Shown here piece by piece: positions 16,755 through 24,512 of a DNA stretch of 64,000 bases (the stretch's first letter is position 1; the number at the start of each line of letters is the position of its first letter). Below the pieces are notes generated by a model. That model saw only the letters and a program-made list of their open reading frames with translations, had not been told where the DNA came from and searched no databases. Origin of the DNA: Streptomyces sp. DH-12 (GTDB taxonomy: Bacteria > Actinomycetota > Actinomycetes > Streptomycetales > Streptomycetaceae); the NCBI RefSeq assembly GCF_002899455.1, contig NZ_PPFB01000001.1, forward strand, positions 5,493,001 to 5,557,000, given 5' to 3'. Position numbers and translations under genes: made by a program.

Positions 16755-17095
16755 GGTGGTGAATTCTCGCTTCCGATGTGAAGTTTCAGTGGCCGAAGGG
16801 TGTGGGTCGACCGGGCCCGGCAGCCGACCCTAATCGTGACGTCCGGGTGCGGTCCCGTCGGGGCCTCCCCCGGTGCGGCGAACACTCGGCTCCGAGCCTA
16901 CGCGCGTGTGCGCCCGCTCTCATGGCCGGTGCGCACCCGCCCCGGCGCGGCGGGTGCGCACCGGCGGGCCGGGAACGCCCCGTGCCGGCCGTGCGGTGTC
17001 CGGATAGGGACCCGGGGTGCGGACGGCTGAGCGATCATGGGGGTGCCGCCGCGCCGCCGGGGCGCGGACGGCCGTGAGCCCTGAGGGAGCGTCCG
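16755..17095. promoter_or_regulatory. divergent promoter region, pepA / GH114 lipoprotein (341 bp)
   Basis: No gene is visible. The part next to pepA (16755-16800) is AT-richer and probably holds its promoter. The middle carries a perfect 16-bp-stem hairpin (16926-16964, separate entry). The right end carries GAGGGAG, the ribosome binding site of the lipoprotein gene. Confidence 0.5.
16926..16964. terminator. perfect 16-bp hairpin between two divergent genes
   Basis: CCGGTGCGCACCCGCC at 16926-16941 is exactly complementary to GGCGGGTGCGCACCGG at 16949-16964 around a 7-nt loop. It looks like a Streptomyces terminator but neither flanking gene ends here, since pepA and the lipoprotein gene both start. 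It may end an unannotated short transcript or structure the 5' leader of the lipoprotein mRNA. Confidence 0.5.
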
Positions 17096-17893
17096 GTGAG
17101 AAGAGCGCGTGCGGTGGCCGTCCTGCTGGCCCTGGTGCTGACGGGGTGTGCCGGGGGTTCCGGCGGCGCGGACGCGGAGCCGTCGCCGTCGGGGGACCGG
17201 TGGCGGCCGCGGCCCGGCGTCGCCTGGCAATGGCAGCTCAGCGGCCGCCTGGACACTGCCGTCGACGTCCCGGTGTACGACATCGACGGCTTCGACCACT
17301 CGGCGCAGACGGTCGCCCGACTGCACCGCGACGGCCGCAAGGTCATCTGCTACCTGTCCACCGGCGCCTGGGAGGACTTCCGCCCGGACGCGGACGGCTT
17401 CCCGGAGTCGGTGCTCGGCCGGGGCAACGGCTGGGAGGGCGAGCGCTGGCTCGACATCCGCCGCACCGACGTCCTCGAGCCGCTGATGGCCGAACGCCTC
17501 GGCATGTGCCGCGACAAGGGCTTCGACGCGGTGGAGCCGGACAACATGGACGGCTACCGCGACCGCACCGGCTTCCCGCTCACCGCCGCCGACCAGCTCC
17601 GTTACAACCGGCTGATCGCCCGCCTCGCGCACGAGCGCGGCATGGCCGTGGGCCTGAAGAACGACCTGGACCAGATCCCGGACCTGGTCGGTGACTTCGA
17701 CTTCGCGGTGAACGAGCAGCGCGCCCAGTACGACGAGTGCGAGGAGCTCACCCCGTTCGTCGAGGCGGACAAGGCCGTCTTCCACGCCGAGTACGAACTG
17801 CCCACCGACCGCTTCTGCGCCGACTCCCGCCGCCTGAAGCTGAGTTCGCTGCTCAAGAGGTACGAGCTCGACGCGTGGCGGCGAACCTGCTGA
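17096..17893 (+). CDS. lipoprotein with GH114-type (endo-alpha-1,4-polygalactosaminidase-like) TIM-barrel domain
   Basis: A 265-residue exported protein. The signal peptide ends in a lipobox (LVLTGC, Cys18) and a short Ser/Gly/Pro linker follows. From about residue 40 the domain matches the GH114/TM1410 family: WQWQLSGRLDTA, VPVYDIDGFDH, GRKVICYLSTGAWEDFRPD, WLDIRR, RDKGFDAVEPDNMDGY and GLKNDLDQIPDL; the Asp/Glu in DAVEPDNMD are the likely active-site acids. The related enzymes cleave alpha-1,4-galactosamine polymers; the substrate here is unproven. Start GTG 17096 has GGGAG seven bases upstream. Its 3' end overlaps the convergent RDD gene by 41 bp. Confidence 0.85.
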   Translation: MRRARAVAVLLALVLTGCAGGSGGADAEPSPSGDRWRPRPGVAWQWQLSGRLDTAVDVPVYDIDGFDHSAQTVARLHRDGRKVICYLSTGAWEDFRPDADGFPESVLGRGNGWEGERWLDIRRTDVLEPLMAERLGMCRDKGFDAVEPDNMDGYRDRTGFPLTAADQLRYNRLIARLAHERGMAVGLKNDLDQIPDLVGDFDFAVNEQRAQYDECEELTPFVEADKAVFHAEYELPTDRFCADSRRLKLSSLLKRYELDAWRRTC

Positions 17894-18458
17894 GCTCCAC
17901 GGAGGCCACCGAGGTGCCGGCCGCCCGGTCGGCGAGGGAGCGCCGCCGCGCGCCCAGCACCGGCAGCGCGTTCAGCAGGAACAGCACCACCGCGACCAGC
18001 CACACCAGCACCGACAGCAGGATCTCGCCCTCGAGCAGCAGCACACAGGCCACCGCGTACACGGCGACGTCCGTGGCGGTCGTCACCGCCGCGCGCAGCG
18101 CCGCCCGGCGGGGCGTGCGCGGGGTGACCTTCAGCCCGGTGAGGGCCTTGCCGGCGGTCCGCCCGGCCAGGGCGAGGCACGCCCACTGGTAGAGGAAGGC
18201 GGCGAGGGCCAGCAGCCCGAACGCCTGCCGCACGTACCCCACCGACGTGTCCCACAGCGACGTGCCCAGACCGGCGGAGGCGTCCAGCACGTCCCCGCGC
18301 GAGGTGAGCAGGTCGAAGCCGCCGCGCGCGGCCAGTCCGGGCACGTCGGTCACCAGGGCGGAGATCCGGTTGAAGGTGAGCACCGCCAGCAGCGAGGCCA
18401 GCCCCGCCACCAGCGCGAAGTCGATCGCCCAGGCCGTGGCACGACGCAATGCCGGCAT
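17853..18458 (-). CDS. RDD-family membrane protein
   Basis: A 201-residue integral membrane protein with about four hydrophobic segments: AIDFALVAGLASLLAVLTF at the start, GLLALAAFLYQWACLALAG in the middle, and a pair around VAVYAVACVLLLEGEILLSVL and WLVAVVLFLLNALPVLG. The RDD signature appears as RRATAWAIDF at the N-terminus and GRTAGKALTGLKV in the middle, with the terminal DRAAGT. Function of RDD proteins is generally unknown (some are transport- or lantibiotic-related). Start ATG 18458 follows GGGGGGCGTTG. The frame continues far upstream through the cobS region, but only as a shadow. Confidence 0.8.
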   Translation of the reverse strand: MPALRRATAWAIDFALVAGLASLLAVLTFNRISALVTDVPGLAARGGFDLLTSRGDVLDASAGLGTSLWDTSVGYVRQAFGLLALAAFLYQWACLALAGRTAGKALTGLKVTPRTPRRAALRAAVTTATDVAVYAVACVLLLEGEILLSVLVWLVAVVLFLLNALPVLGARRRSLADRAAGTSVASVELSRFAATRRARTS

Positions 18459-18541
18459 CAACGCCCCCCGTCCGTCCGCCGATCCGCCCCCACAGGCTAG
18501 CGGCGGGGCCGGTGTGCTCCCAGGGGGACGCGGAGATCGTT

Positions 18542-19333
18542 TCAGGCCAGTGACACGACGACGAGCGCGGTCGTCGCCGCCGTCTCCGCGACCCCGCCGA
18601 ACACGTCGCCGGTCACCCCGCCGAACCGCCGGACGCAGCGCCGCAGCAGCAGTTCGGCCACGCCGGCCGCCACCGCCACCGCGAGCCCGGCGCGCAGCGC
18701 GTCGTACGCCCCGAGGGCCGCGCCCGCGCCCGCGAGCAGCCCCGTCGTCAGGACCGCGGTGACCACCGCGCCCCGCACCGGCACCACTCCCGCGACCGTC
18801 GCGCCCAGCCCCTCCGGCCGGGCGGCCGGCACACCGGTGCGCGCGGCCAGGGTGAGGGCGAGCCGCGCCGCGACCGCCGACACCACGGCGGCCAGCGCGC
18901 CCCGCGCCCAGGAACCGCCGTACGCCTGCGCCAGCGCGGCCACCTGCGCCAGCAGGACGAGCACCAGGGTGAGCACCCCGAAGGGGCCGATGTCCGACTG
19001 CTTCATGATCCGCAGCGCGTCCCCGGCGGGCTTGCCGCTGCCCAGCCCGTCGGCGGTGTCGGCCAGCCCGTCCAGGTGCAGCCCCCGGGTCAGCACGGCC
19101 GGCACGGCGACGGAGGCCACGGCGGCGAGCAGCGGCCCCGCCCCGAGGAACAGCAGCACCAGTCCCGCCGCGGCGGCCACGCCGCCCACCGCCAGGCCGA
19201 CCGCGGGCGCGCAGAGCATGCCCGTCCGCGCGGCCGGACGGTCCCAGCGGGTGAGCCGGGCCGGGAGCACGGTGAGGGTGCCGAAGGCGAAGCGGAGGCC
19301 GTCGGCGGGGGAGGCGGGGGAGGGCTCGGGCAC
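18542..19333 (-). CDS. cobS: adenosylcobinamide-GDP ribazoletransferase
   Basis: A 263-residue multi-span membrane enzyme that joins adenosylcobinamide-GDP and alpha-ribazole to make adenosylcobalamin (phosphate). The CobS signature is clear: TRGLHLDGLADTADGLGSGK with its metal-binding aspartates, then ALRIMKQSDIGPFGVL. Starts ATG 19333. It lies divergent from a membrane protein gene across only 60 bp. cobT and the CobU fusion are found 1-4 kb away, so the three last-step cobalamin genes are clustered but not in one operon. I see no cobalamin riboswitch. Confidence 0.95.
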   Translation of the reverse strand: MPEPSPASPADGLRFAFGTLTVLPARLTRWDRPAARTGMLCAPAVGLAVGGVAAAAGLVLLFLGAGPLLAAVASVAVPAVLTRGLHLDGLADTADGLGSGKPAGDALRIMKQSDIGPFGVLTLVLVLLAQVAALAQAYGGSWARGALAAVVSAVAARLALTLAARTGVPAARPEGLGATVAGVVPVRGAVVTAVLTTGLLAGAGAALGAYDALRAGLAVAVAAGVAELLLRRCVRRFGGVTGDVFGGVAETAATTALVVVSLA

Positions 19334-19379
19334 CGGCGCAGATTACCCGGAGGTCAGCAGGGCGCCGCCCACGGCCGTG

Positions 19380-19385
19380 CATAAA
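19380..19385 (+). promoter_or_regulatory. candidate -10 element of a leaderless promoter
   Basis: CATAAA at 19380-19385 sits eight bases before the ATG at 19394, and there is no ribosome binding site between. With the usual 6-8 bp from -10 to transcription start, the message would begin at or within a couple of bases of the AUG. Confidence 0.4.
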
Positions 19386-19393
19386 GTACGCAT

Positions 19394-20134
19394 ATGGGAC
19401 AGTGGCTGGAGCGGAACATCATCGAGCCGGGCAAGCTCCCGCTGCTCCTCGCGCTGACGGCCTTCGTCCTCACCTTCGTGATCACCCGGATCGTCACCCG
19501 GCTGATCCGGGCCGGCAGAGGTCCCTTCGGCAACGTCACCGCGGGCTCGGTGCACATCCACCACGTGGTGCCCGGCGTCATCCTCACCGTCGTCGGCGGC
19601 TTCGGCGCGGTGGCGAGCGGGGAGCGCGGCCTCGGCCCGTACCTCAGCGCGGTGCTCTTCGGCATCGGCGCGGGGCTCGTGCTCGACGAGTTCGCGCTGA
19701 TCCTCCACCTGGACGACGTGTACTGGTCCGAGGCCGGACGCAGGAGCGTGGAGATGGTGGCGCTGACGGCGGCGCTGGTCGTCCTGCTGCTGGCCGGGTT
19801 CGCGCCGTTCGGCGTCAACGACCTCTCCCAGGAGGAACTGCAGAACCGCGCGGGCGCGCTGACCGGCCTCGCCGTCAACTTCGGCTTCGCGCTGATCGCC
19901 CTGAGCAAGGGCAAGGTGCGCCTCGCGGTCTTCGGGGTGATCGTCCCGGTCGTGGCGCTCATCGGCTCCCTGCGGCTGGCCCGCCCAGGATCCCCGTGGG
20001 CCAAGCGCTTCTACCGCCACCGTCACCGGGCCAGAGCGAAGGCCCTCCTGCGCGCCTACCGCCACGACCGCCGCTGGTCCCGCCCCGCCCGGGCCGTCGG
20101 GGACTGGCTGGGCGGCAAACCGGACCGCCCCTGA
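19394..20134 (+). CDS. integral membrane protein, conserved in actinobacteria, unknown function
   Basis: A 246-residue protein with about six hydrophobic segments (LPLLLALTAFVLTFVITRIV, VVPGVILTVVGGFGAVAS, LSAVLFGIGAGLVLDEFALIL, VALTAALVVLLLAGF, LAVNFGFALIALS, VFGVIVPVVALIGSL) and a strongly basic C-terminal tail (about residues 205-240). A His-rich motif GSVHIHHVVPG (near residue 56) and DEFALILHLDDVYW suggest metal or ligand contacts inside the membrane region. I recognise it only as a conserved unknown. No ribosome binding site precedes the ATG; translation may be leaderless. Confidence 0.8.
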   Translation: MGQWLERNIIEPGKLPLLLALTAFVLTFVITRIVTRLIRAGRGPFGNVTAGSVHIHHVVPGVILTVVGGFGAVASGERGLGPYLSAVLFGIGAGLVLDEFALILHLDDVYWSEAGRRSVEMVALTAALVVLLLAGFAPFGVNDLSQEELQNRAGALTGLAVNFGFALIALSKGKVRLAVFGVIVPVVALIGSLRLARPGSPWAKRFYRHRHRARAKALLRAYRHDRRWSRPARAVGDWLGGKPDRP

Positions 20135-20308
20135 ACAGGGGCGCGGGGAACCGCGCGAAGCGGCGGACCAGGCCCACCCCGCCCTTCCGGGACGCGGGAG
20201 GTGACGCCTCCCCGGGGGGCGGGGAACCGCGCGAGGGGGTCCGGGGCGCGGCCGCGGGGACGGGAAGGGGCGGCGGGGGCGAAGAGAGGAAACGCCCCCG
20301 GGCCCGCC
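20135..20308. repeat. intergenic repeats and small hairpin
   Basis: Gap between the membrane protein and the convergent cobT gene. It contains two copies of the GGGGCGCGGGGAACYGCGC repeat (20138-20156 and, as a variant followed by GGGGGTCCGGGGCGC, 20214-20250) and a hairpin GGGAGG-TGACG-CCTCCC at 20196-20212 that may help terminate the two converging transcripts. No gene is seen. Confidence 0.55.
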
Positions 20309-21373
20309 TCACTCGCCCTCGGCGGCCTCCTGCCGCACAGGCAGCTCCGCCGCCAGAACCCCCGCGGCCCGCACCAACGGCAGCGCCAGCAACGCCCCCG
20401 CGCCCTCCCCCACACGGACCCCCTCCGCCAGCAACGGCTCCAACGCCATCCGGTCCAGCGCCTTCGCCTGCCCCGGCTCCCCGCTCACGTGCGACGCCAG
20501 CCACCAGTCCGGCGCCCGGAACGCCACCCGCTGCGCCACCAGCGCACACGCCGCCGTCACCACCCCGTCCAGCAGCACCGGCAGCTTCCGCACCGCGCTC
20601 TGCAGCAGGAACCCGGTCATCGCGGTGAGGTCCGCCCCGCCCACCGTCGCCAGCAGCCGCAGCTGGTCGCCCAGCACCGGCCGCGCCCGGCGCAACGCGT
20701 CCCGGATCGCCGCGCACTTGCGCATCCAGGCCAGGTCGTCGATCGCCAGGCCGCCGCGCCCGGTCACCACCGACGCGTCCGTCCCGCACAGCGCCGCCAC
20801 CAGCACACCCGCCGCGGTCGTGCCGCCGACGCTGACGTCGCCCAGCACCACCAGATCCGTACCGGAGTCGGCCTCCTCGTCCGCCACGGCCATCCCCGCG
20901 CGGAACGCCGCCTCGGCCTCCTCCGGGGTCAGCGCGTCCTCGACGTCGATGCGCCCGCTGCCGCGCCGCACCCGGTGGCGCACGACGTCCTCGGGGAGCG
21001 ACGCCGGGTCGCAGTCCAGGGACATGTCGACCACCCGCACCGGCACATCCAGCTGCCGCGCCAGCACCGAGACCGGGCGGGCGCCCTCCAGCACGTCCCG
21101 CACCAGCTCCGCGGCGGTGCCCGCGGGACGCGCGGAGACCTCCAGCTCCGCGATCCCGTGGTCGCCCGCGAACAGCACCACCCGCGGCCGCTCCACCGGC
21201 CGCACCGGCACCGCGGACTGCGCCGCGGCCAGCCACTCGCCCAGGTCGTCCAGGCGGCCCAGCGACCCGGGCGGCACCACCAGGCGGGACCGGTGCTCCT
21301 CGGCGTCGCGGCGCACCCCGCCGTCCGGACGCTCGATCAGATCGGTGAAGTCCTCGAGATTAAGCGAGCTCAT
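20309..21373 (-). CDS. cobT: nicotinate-nucleotide--dimethylbenzimidazole phosphoribosyltransferase
   Basis: A 354-residue enzyme that makes alpha-ribazole phosphate, the lower-ligand precursor of cobalamin. Family segments are PPGSLGRLDDLGEWLAAAQ near the N-terminus, VLFAGDHGIAELEVSA, DVSVGGTTAAGVL, and the C-terminal ALDRMALEPLLAEGVRVGEGAGALLALPLV, which carries the general-base Glu. Start ATG 21373 (MSSLNLEDFTDLIERPDGG) matches the usual N-terminus although the ribosome binding site is poor. Divergent from the methyltransferase gene across 222 bp. Confidence 0.94.
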   Translation of the reverse strand: MSSLNLEDFTDLIERPDGGVRRDAEEHRSRLVVPPGSLGRLDDLGEWLAAAQSAVPVRPVERPRVVLFAGDHGIAELEVSARPAGTAAELVRDVLEGARPVSVLARQLDVPVRVVDMSLDCDPASLPEDVVRHRVRRGSGRIDVEDALTPEEAEAAFRAGMAVADEEADSGTDLVVLGDVSVGGTTAAGVLVAALCGTDASVVTGRGGLAIDDLAWMRKCAAIRDALRRARPVLGDQLRLLATVGGADLTAMTGFLLQSAVRKLPVLLDGVVTAACALVAQRVAFRAPDWWLASHVSGEPGQAKALDRMALEPLLAEGVRVGEGAGALLALPLVRAAGVLAAELPVRQEAAEGE

Positions 21374-21595
21374 TCGCCGAACAGTACCGGCCCCCGTCGA
21401 ACACCCCGGAGCGCCGGTCACCCCCGCGTTCGCGCCCTCACCCCCACCACGCCACCCCGGCGGTGATCCACCCCGCGAGGCCCTCCCGTACGTAACGTTT
21501 TGCCCGGGGATGCCGGAGATCCCTCCGTCCGTCCCCGACCGTCCCCGCACGTCGCGCCACCCGCGTGCCGTACGCCCTCACGCCGGGAGCCGCCC

Positions 21596-22645
21596 ATGTC
21601 CGCCACCTCCCCCGACACCGCGTTCCCCGCCCCGCACGGCTCCGCCCGGGTGCACGAGCCGCGCCGCCCGGACTGCCCCTGGTGCGGTTCCGCACGGCTG
21701 CGCACCCGGCTGAGAACGGGGGACCTGCGCCGGCACCGGCCCGGACTGTTCACCGTCGACGAGTGCCGCGACTGCGGGCACACCTTCCAGAACCCCCGGC
21801 TCACCCCCGAGGGCCTGGCCTTCTACCGGCGGGCGGTGCGCGGCGCCCCCCGCGACCCCGCCACCGAGCGGGTCCTCGCCCTGCACGCCGTACGCCACCG
21901 CCGCCGCGCCGCCGCCCGCGCGATGCTGCCCTTCGGCGAACCGGAGAGCTGGCTGGACGTCGGCACCGGGCTCGCCCGCTTCCCGGACACCGCGCGGGAG
22001 TTCTTCCCGTACACGGCGTTCGACGGCACCGACCTCACCGCGCGCGTGGAGCGGGCCCGTGAGCTCGGCCGGGTCGAGGAGGCGCACGTCGGGCCGCTGA
22101 CCGACCCCGCGCTGCGGGCCCGGCTGGCCGGCCGCTACGACGTGGTCAGCCTGCTGCACCACCTGGAGCGCACCACCGACCCGCGCGCCGAACTGCACGC
22201 CGCCCTCGACGCCCTGCGCCCCGGCGGACACCTGCTGATCGAGACGCTCGACCCGCGCTGCGCGTACGCCGCCCTGTTCGGCCGCTGGTGGCTGCCCTAC
22301 GACCAGCCGCGCCGCCTGCACCTGCTGCCCCGCCGCAACCTCCGCGAGGAACTCGAGGCGCGCGACTGCGAGATCGTCACCGCCGGCCATCGCGCCGCCC
22401 ACGTGCCGCACGACCTGGCCGGCCTCGCCGCCCTCGCCCTCTCCCACGCCCTCCCCGCCCCGGACACCCCCTGGCGGGCCGTCCCGCCGTCCCCGGGCCG
22501 GCAACGCCTGCGCACGGTCCTCCTCCGCGCCGGCACCCCCCTGGTGATCGCGGCAGCGGCGACGGACCTGGCCCTGTCCCCCCTGATCCGCCACAGCCCG
22601 TTCGCCAACACGTACCGCGTGATCGCCCACAAGCCGAAGCGGTGA
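21596..22645 (+). CDS. zinc-ribbon class I SAM-dependent methyltransferase
   Basis: A 349-residue protein. The N-terminal part has a CPWCG...CRDCGH zinc-ribbon pair (about residues 25-65, PDCPWCGSARLRTR and VDECRDCGHTFQNP), as seen in many sugar- or lipid-modifying methyltransferases. The Rossmann methyltransferase core starts near residue 117 (ESWLDVGTGLARFPD), with DVVSLLHHLERTTDPRAEL and LRPGGHLLIETLDP. The C-terminus is hydrophobic (VIAAAATDLALSPLI). Start ATG 21596 follows GGGAG. The substrate is unknown; proximity to cobT is not enough to tie it to cobalamin. Confidence 0.8.
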   Translation: MSATSPDTAFPAPHGSARVHEPRRPDCPWCGSARLRTRLRTGDLRRHRPGLFTVDECRDCGHTFQNPRLTPEGLAFYRRAVRGAPRDPATERVLALHAVRHRRRAAARAMLPFGEPESWLDVGTGLARFPDTAREFFPYTAFDGTDLTARVERARELGRVEEAHVGPLTDPALRARLAGRYDVVSLLHHLERTTDPRAELHAALDALRPGGHLLIETLDPRCAYAALFGRWWLPYDQPRRLHLLPRRNLREELEARDCEIVTAGHRAAHVPHDLAGLAALALSHALPAPDTPWRAVPPSPGRQRLRTVLLRAGTPLVIAAAATDLALSPLIRHSPFANTYRVIAHKPKR

Positions 22646-22684
22646 CCGGCCGGCCGTGCCACGGTCCGGGGCCCAGGGACTGCC

Positions 22685-22793
22685 GGGCCGGTGCCGGATG
22701 CCCCGCCCGAGATCCCCGCCCCTGGGGCCGAGCGGCCCGCCGCCGCGCCGTCCGCGCGAGCCGGGACCGCCGGCCGCGGGCCGGTGCCGGATG
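22685..22793. repeat. 16-bp direct repeat
   Basis: GGGCCGGTGCCGGATG occurs at 22685-22700 and again, identical, at 22778-22793, 93 bp apart, in the 222-bp non-coding gap between the methyltransferase and the CobU fusion gene. Nothing else is recognisable in this gap. Confidence 0.5.
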
Positions 22794-22867
22794 ACCGGCG
22801 GGAGAGGGCGTGGCGGCGAGCCGACGGCCGTCCGCCCGCCCGGGCGGGACGCCGGCGACCCGCCGCC

Positions 22868-24067
22868 TCACCCGCGCAGCACCAGCGCCTGTCCCGCCAC
22901 CACCAGCAGTACCTGCTCGCACTCCCGGGCGAACGCCGCGTTCAGGCGGCCCAGTTCGTCGCGGTAACGGCGGCCGGAGGCGGTGGCGGGGACGATGCCC
23001 GAGCCGACCTCGTTGGAGACCGCGACCACCGTGCGGCCGGTCTCGCGGACCGCGTCCGTCAGGGCCCGCACCCGGTCCCGCAGGGCGCGCTCGCCGCCGT
23101 CCGCCCACTCCGCGTCGTCCCACGCGCCCACCGCGTCCATCGCGTCCGTCAGCCACAGCGACAGGCAGTCGACCAGGAGCGGCGGACCGTCGTCCCCGAG
23201 CAGCGGCACCAGGTCGCAGGTCTCCACGGTCCGCCAGGACCCCGGCCGCCGCTCCTGGTGCGCGGACACCCGCGCCGCCCACTCGGTGTCCCCGTTGCGC
23301 GAGCCGCCGGTCGCCACGTACAGCACCTCGGGGAAGGACTCCAGGCGCCGCTCCGCCTCCACCGACTTGCCCGACCGCGCCCCGCCCAGCACGAGCGTGC
23401 GCCGCGGCACGTCGGGCACGTCCTCGCAGGCGCCGACCTCCAGCGTGGTCCCGTCCGGCACGGCGCGCGCCCCCGCCGCCGCGAGCCGGCGCCGTACCTC
23501 GCCGCCCGGCGGCACGTCGTGGTCCAGGTGCGCGGCGATCACGTCCGTGGCCGGCGCCACCGCGCCCGCCTCCCGCAGCCGCGCCAGCGCGTCCGGGCGG
23601 CCCACGACGTCCAGCACCACCGTCGCGTACGGCTCGGCCGGCGTCTCAAGACCGGCCGGGGCGCCGCCCGGCGGCAGGTACAGCAGCCGCTGCCCGTCCG
23701 GGCCGGTCACCGCGTACCCGGTGCCGGGCGCGTCCAGCGCGACCGCCCGCACCCGGTGCCCGGTCAGCAGCGTCAGCTCCCGTCCGTCCGGCACCCGGCC
23801 CGGCTGCGGCAGCCCGGCCGGCACCTCCACCGCGGGGCCGTCGTGCGGGTGCGACAGCAGCACCTGGCGCACTCCGCCCAGCGAACGCCCCGCACGGGCC
23901 GCGGCGAAGGCCGCGCCGGGGGTCAGGTCGAGCAGCAGCGCGCCGTCCACCAGCAGCGCGGTGGCCGCCCGCGCGTCCGGTCCGAGCGCGCACGCGCACG
24001 CCGCGCAGGGACAGTCGGGGCGGGGCAGTCCCGCCGGGGCGCCGGTGCCGAGCAGAGTCAGTTCCAC
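22868..24067 (-). CDS. cobU: fusion: degenerate PhnP-like metallo-beta-lactamase domain + CobU adenosylcobinamide kinase/guanylyltransferase
   Basis: A 399-residue two-domain protein. Residues 1-210 follow the metallo-beta-lactamase fold of PhnP type: VELTLLGTGAPAGLPRP, a CxCxxC cluster (Cys19, Cys21, Cys24), LLLDLTPG and LLSHPHDG (His73, His75, Asp76), but the canonical HxHxDH has lost its last His (replaced by Gly), so metal binding is probably impaired. Residues 223-399 are CobU: P-loop GGARSGKS (228-235), guanylylated His270 in AHQERRP, LLVDCLSLWLT, SNEVGSGIVP and YRDELGRLNAAFA. CobU phosphorylates adenosylcobinamide and then transfers GMP. Start GTG 24067 follows AAAGGCGAG; 42 upstream open codons lack a good start. 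Confidence 0.9.
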   Translation of the reverse strand: MELTLLGTGAPAGLPRPDCPCAACACALGPDARAATALLVDGALLLDLTPGAAFAAARAGRSLGGVRQVLLSHPHDGPAVEVPAGLPQPGRVPDGRELTLLTGHRVRAVALDAPGTGYAVTGPDGQRLLYLPPGGAPAGLETPAEPYATVVLDVVGRPDALARLREAGAVAPATDVIAAHLDHDVPPGGEVRRRLAAAGARAVPDGTTLEVGACEDVPDVPRRTLVLGGARSGKSVEAERRLESFPEVLYVATGGSRNGDTEWAARVSAHQERRPGSWRTVETCDLVPLLGDDGPPLLVDCLSLWLTDAMDAVGAWDDAEWADGGERALRDRVRALTDAVRETGRTVVAVSNEVGSGIVPATASGRRYRDELGRLNAAFARECEQVLLVVAGQALVLRG

Positions 24068-24183
24068 GCCCCGATTCTCGCCTTTCCCCACAGCCGATGC
24101 CCGTCCGACTACGCTCTTGGTCAGGAGCCGGACCAAGATCCGGCTTCTGCTGTGCAGTGAGCTCACACGCTTGGGAGGCGTAC

Positions 24184-24432
24184 ATGGCGGCATGGACGTG
24201 GCGGTTCGAGAAGGCCGACGGGACGCAGGTCGAGCCCGCGGTGCCGCCGGAGGAGTTCTCCACGCAGGGGGACGCCGAGTCCTGGATCGGGGAGAACTGG
24301 AAGGCCCTCCTGGAGGGCGGCGCCGACCAGGTGCGGCTGCTGGAGGACGACACCGAGATCTACGGCCCGATGAGCCTCCACGCGGACGGGACGACGGCGG
24401 CGGAGACCGGGAGCGCCGACGAAGGGGCGTGA
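24184..24432 (+). CDS. small conserved actinobacterial protein, unknown function
   Basis: An 82-residue acidic protein (MAAWTWRFEKADGTQVEPAV..., then WIGENWKALLEGGADQVRLLEDDTEIYGPMSLH). Small proteins of this type are widely conserved in actinobacteria; the function is not known to me. Start ATG 24184 is preceded by GGGAGG with a five-base spacer, which is strong support. It is divergent from the CobU fusion (116-bp gap) and converges with a methyltransferase gene through a bidirectional hairpin. Confidence 0.8.
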   Translation: MAAWTWRFEKADGTQVEPAVPPEEFSTQGDAESWIGENWKALLEGGADQVRLLEDDTEIYGPMSLHADGTTAAETGSADEGA

Positions 24433-24484
24433 GCCGAGGCCACCCGGGCTGAGGTCACCGGAGTCGGGGCGTCCGGGCTGAGGC

Positions 24485-24512
24485 GTCCGGGGCTGGGACC
24501 TCAGCCCCGGAC
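24485..24512. terminator. bidirectional hairpin terminator
   Basis: GTCCGGGGCTG (24485-24495) and CAGCCCCGGAC (24502-24512) are exactly complementary around a 6-nt loop. It separates two convergent genes and overlaps the last codons of the minus-strand methyltransferase. Confidence 0.7.

Noticed and set aside
18542..24067. Cobalamin riboswitch expected near cobS, cobT or the CobU fusion.
   Set aside because: No B12-box-like sequence (GCCACTG context) found in the gaps 19334-19393, 21374-21595 or 24068-24183.
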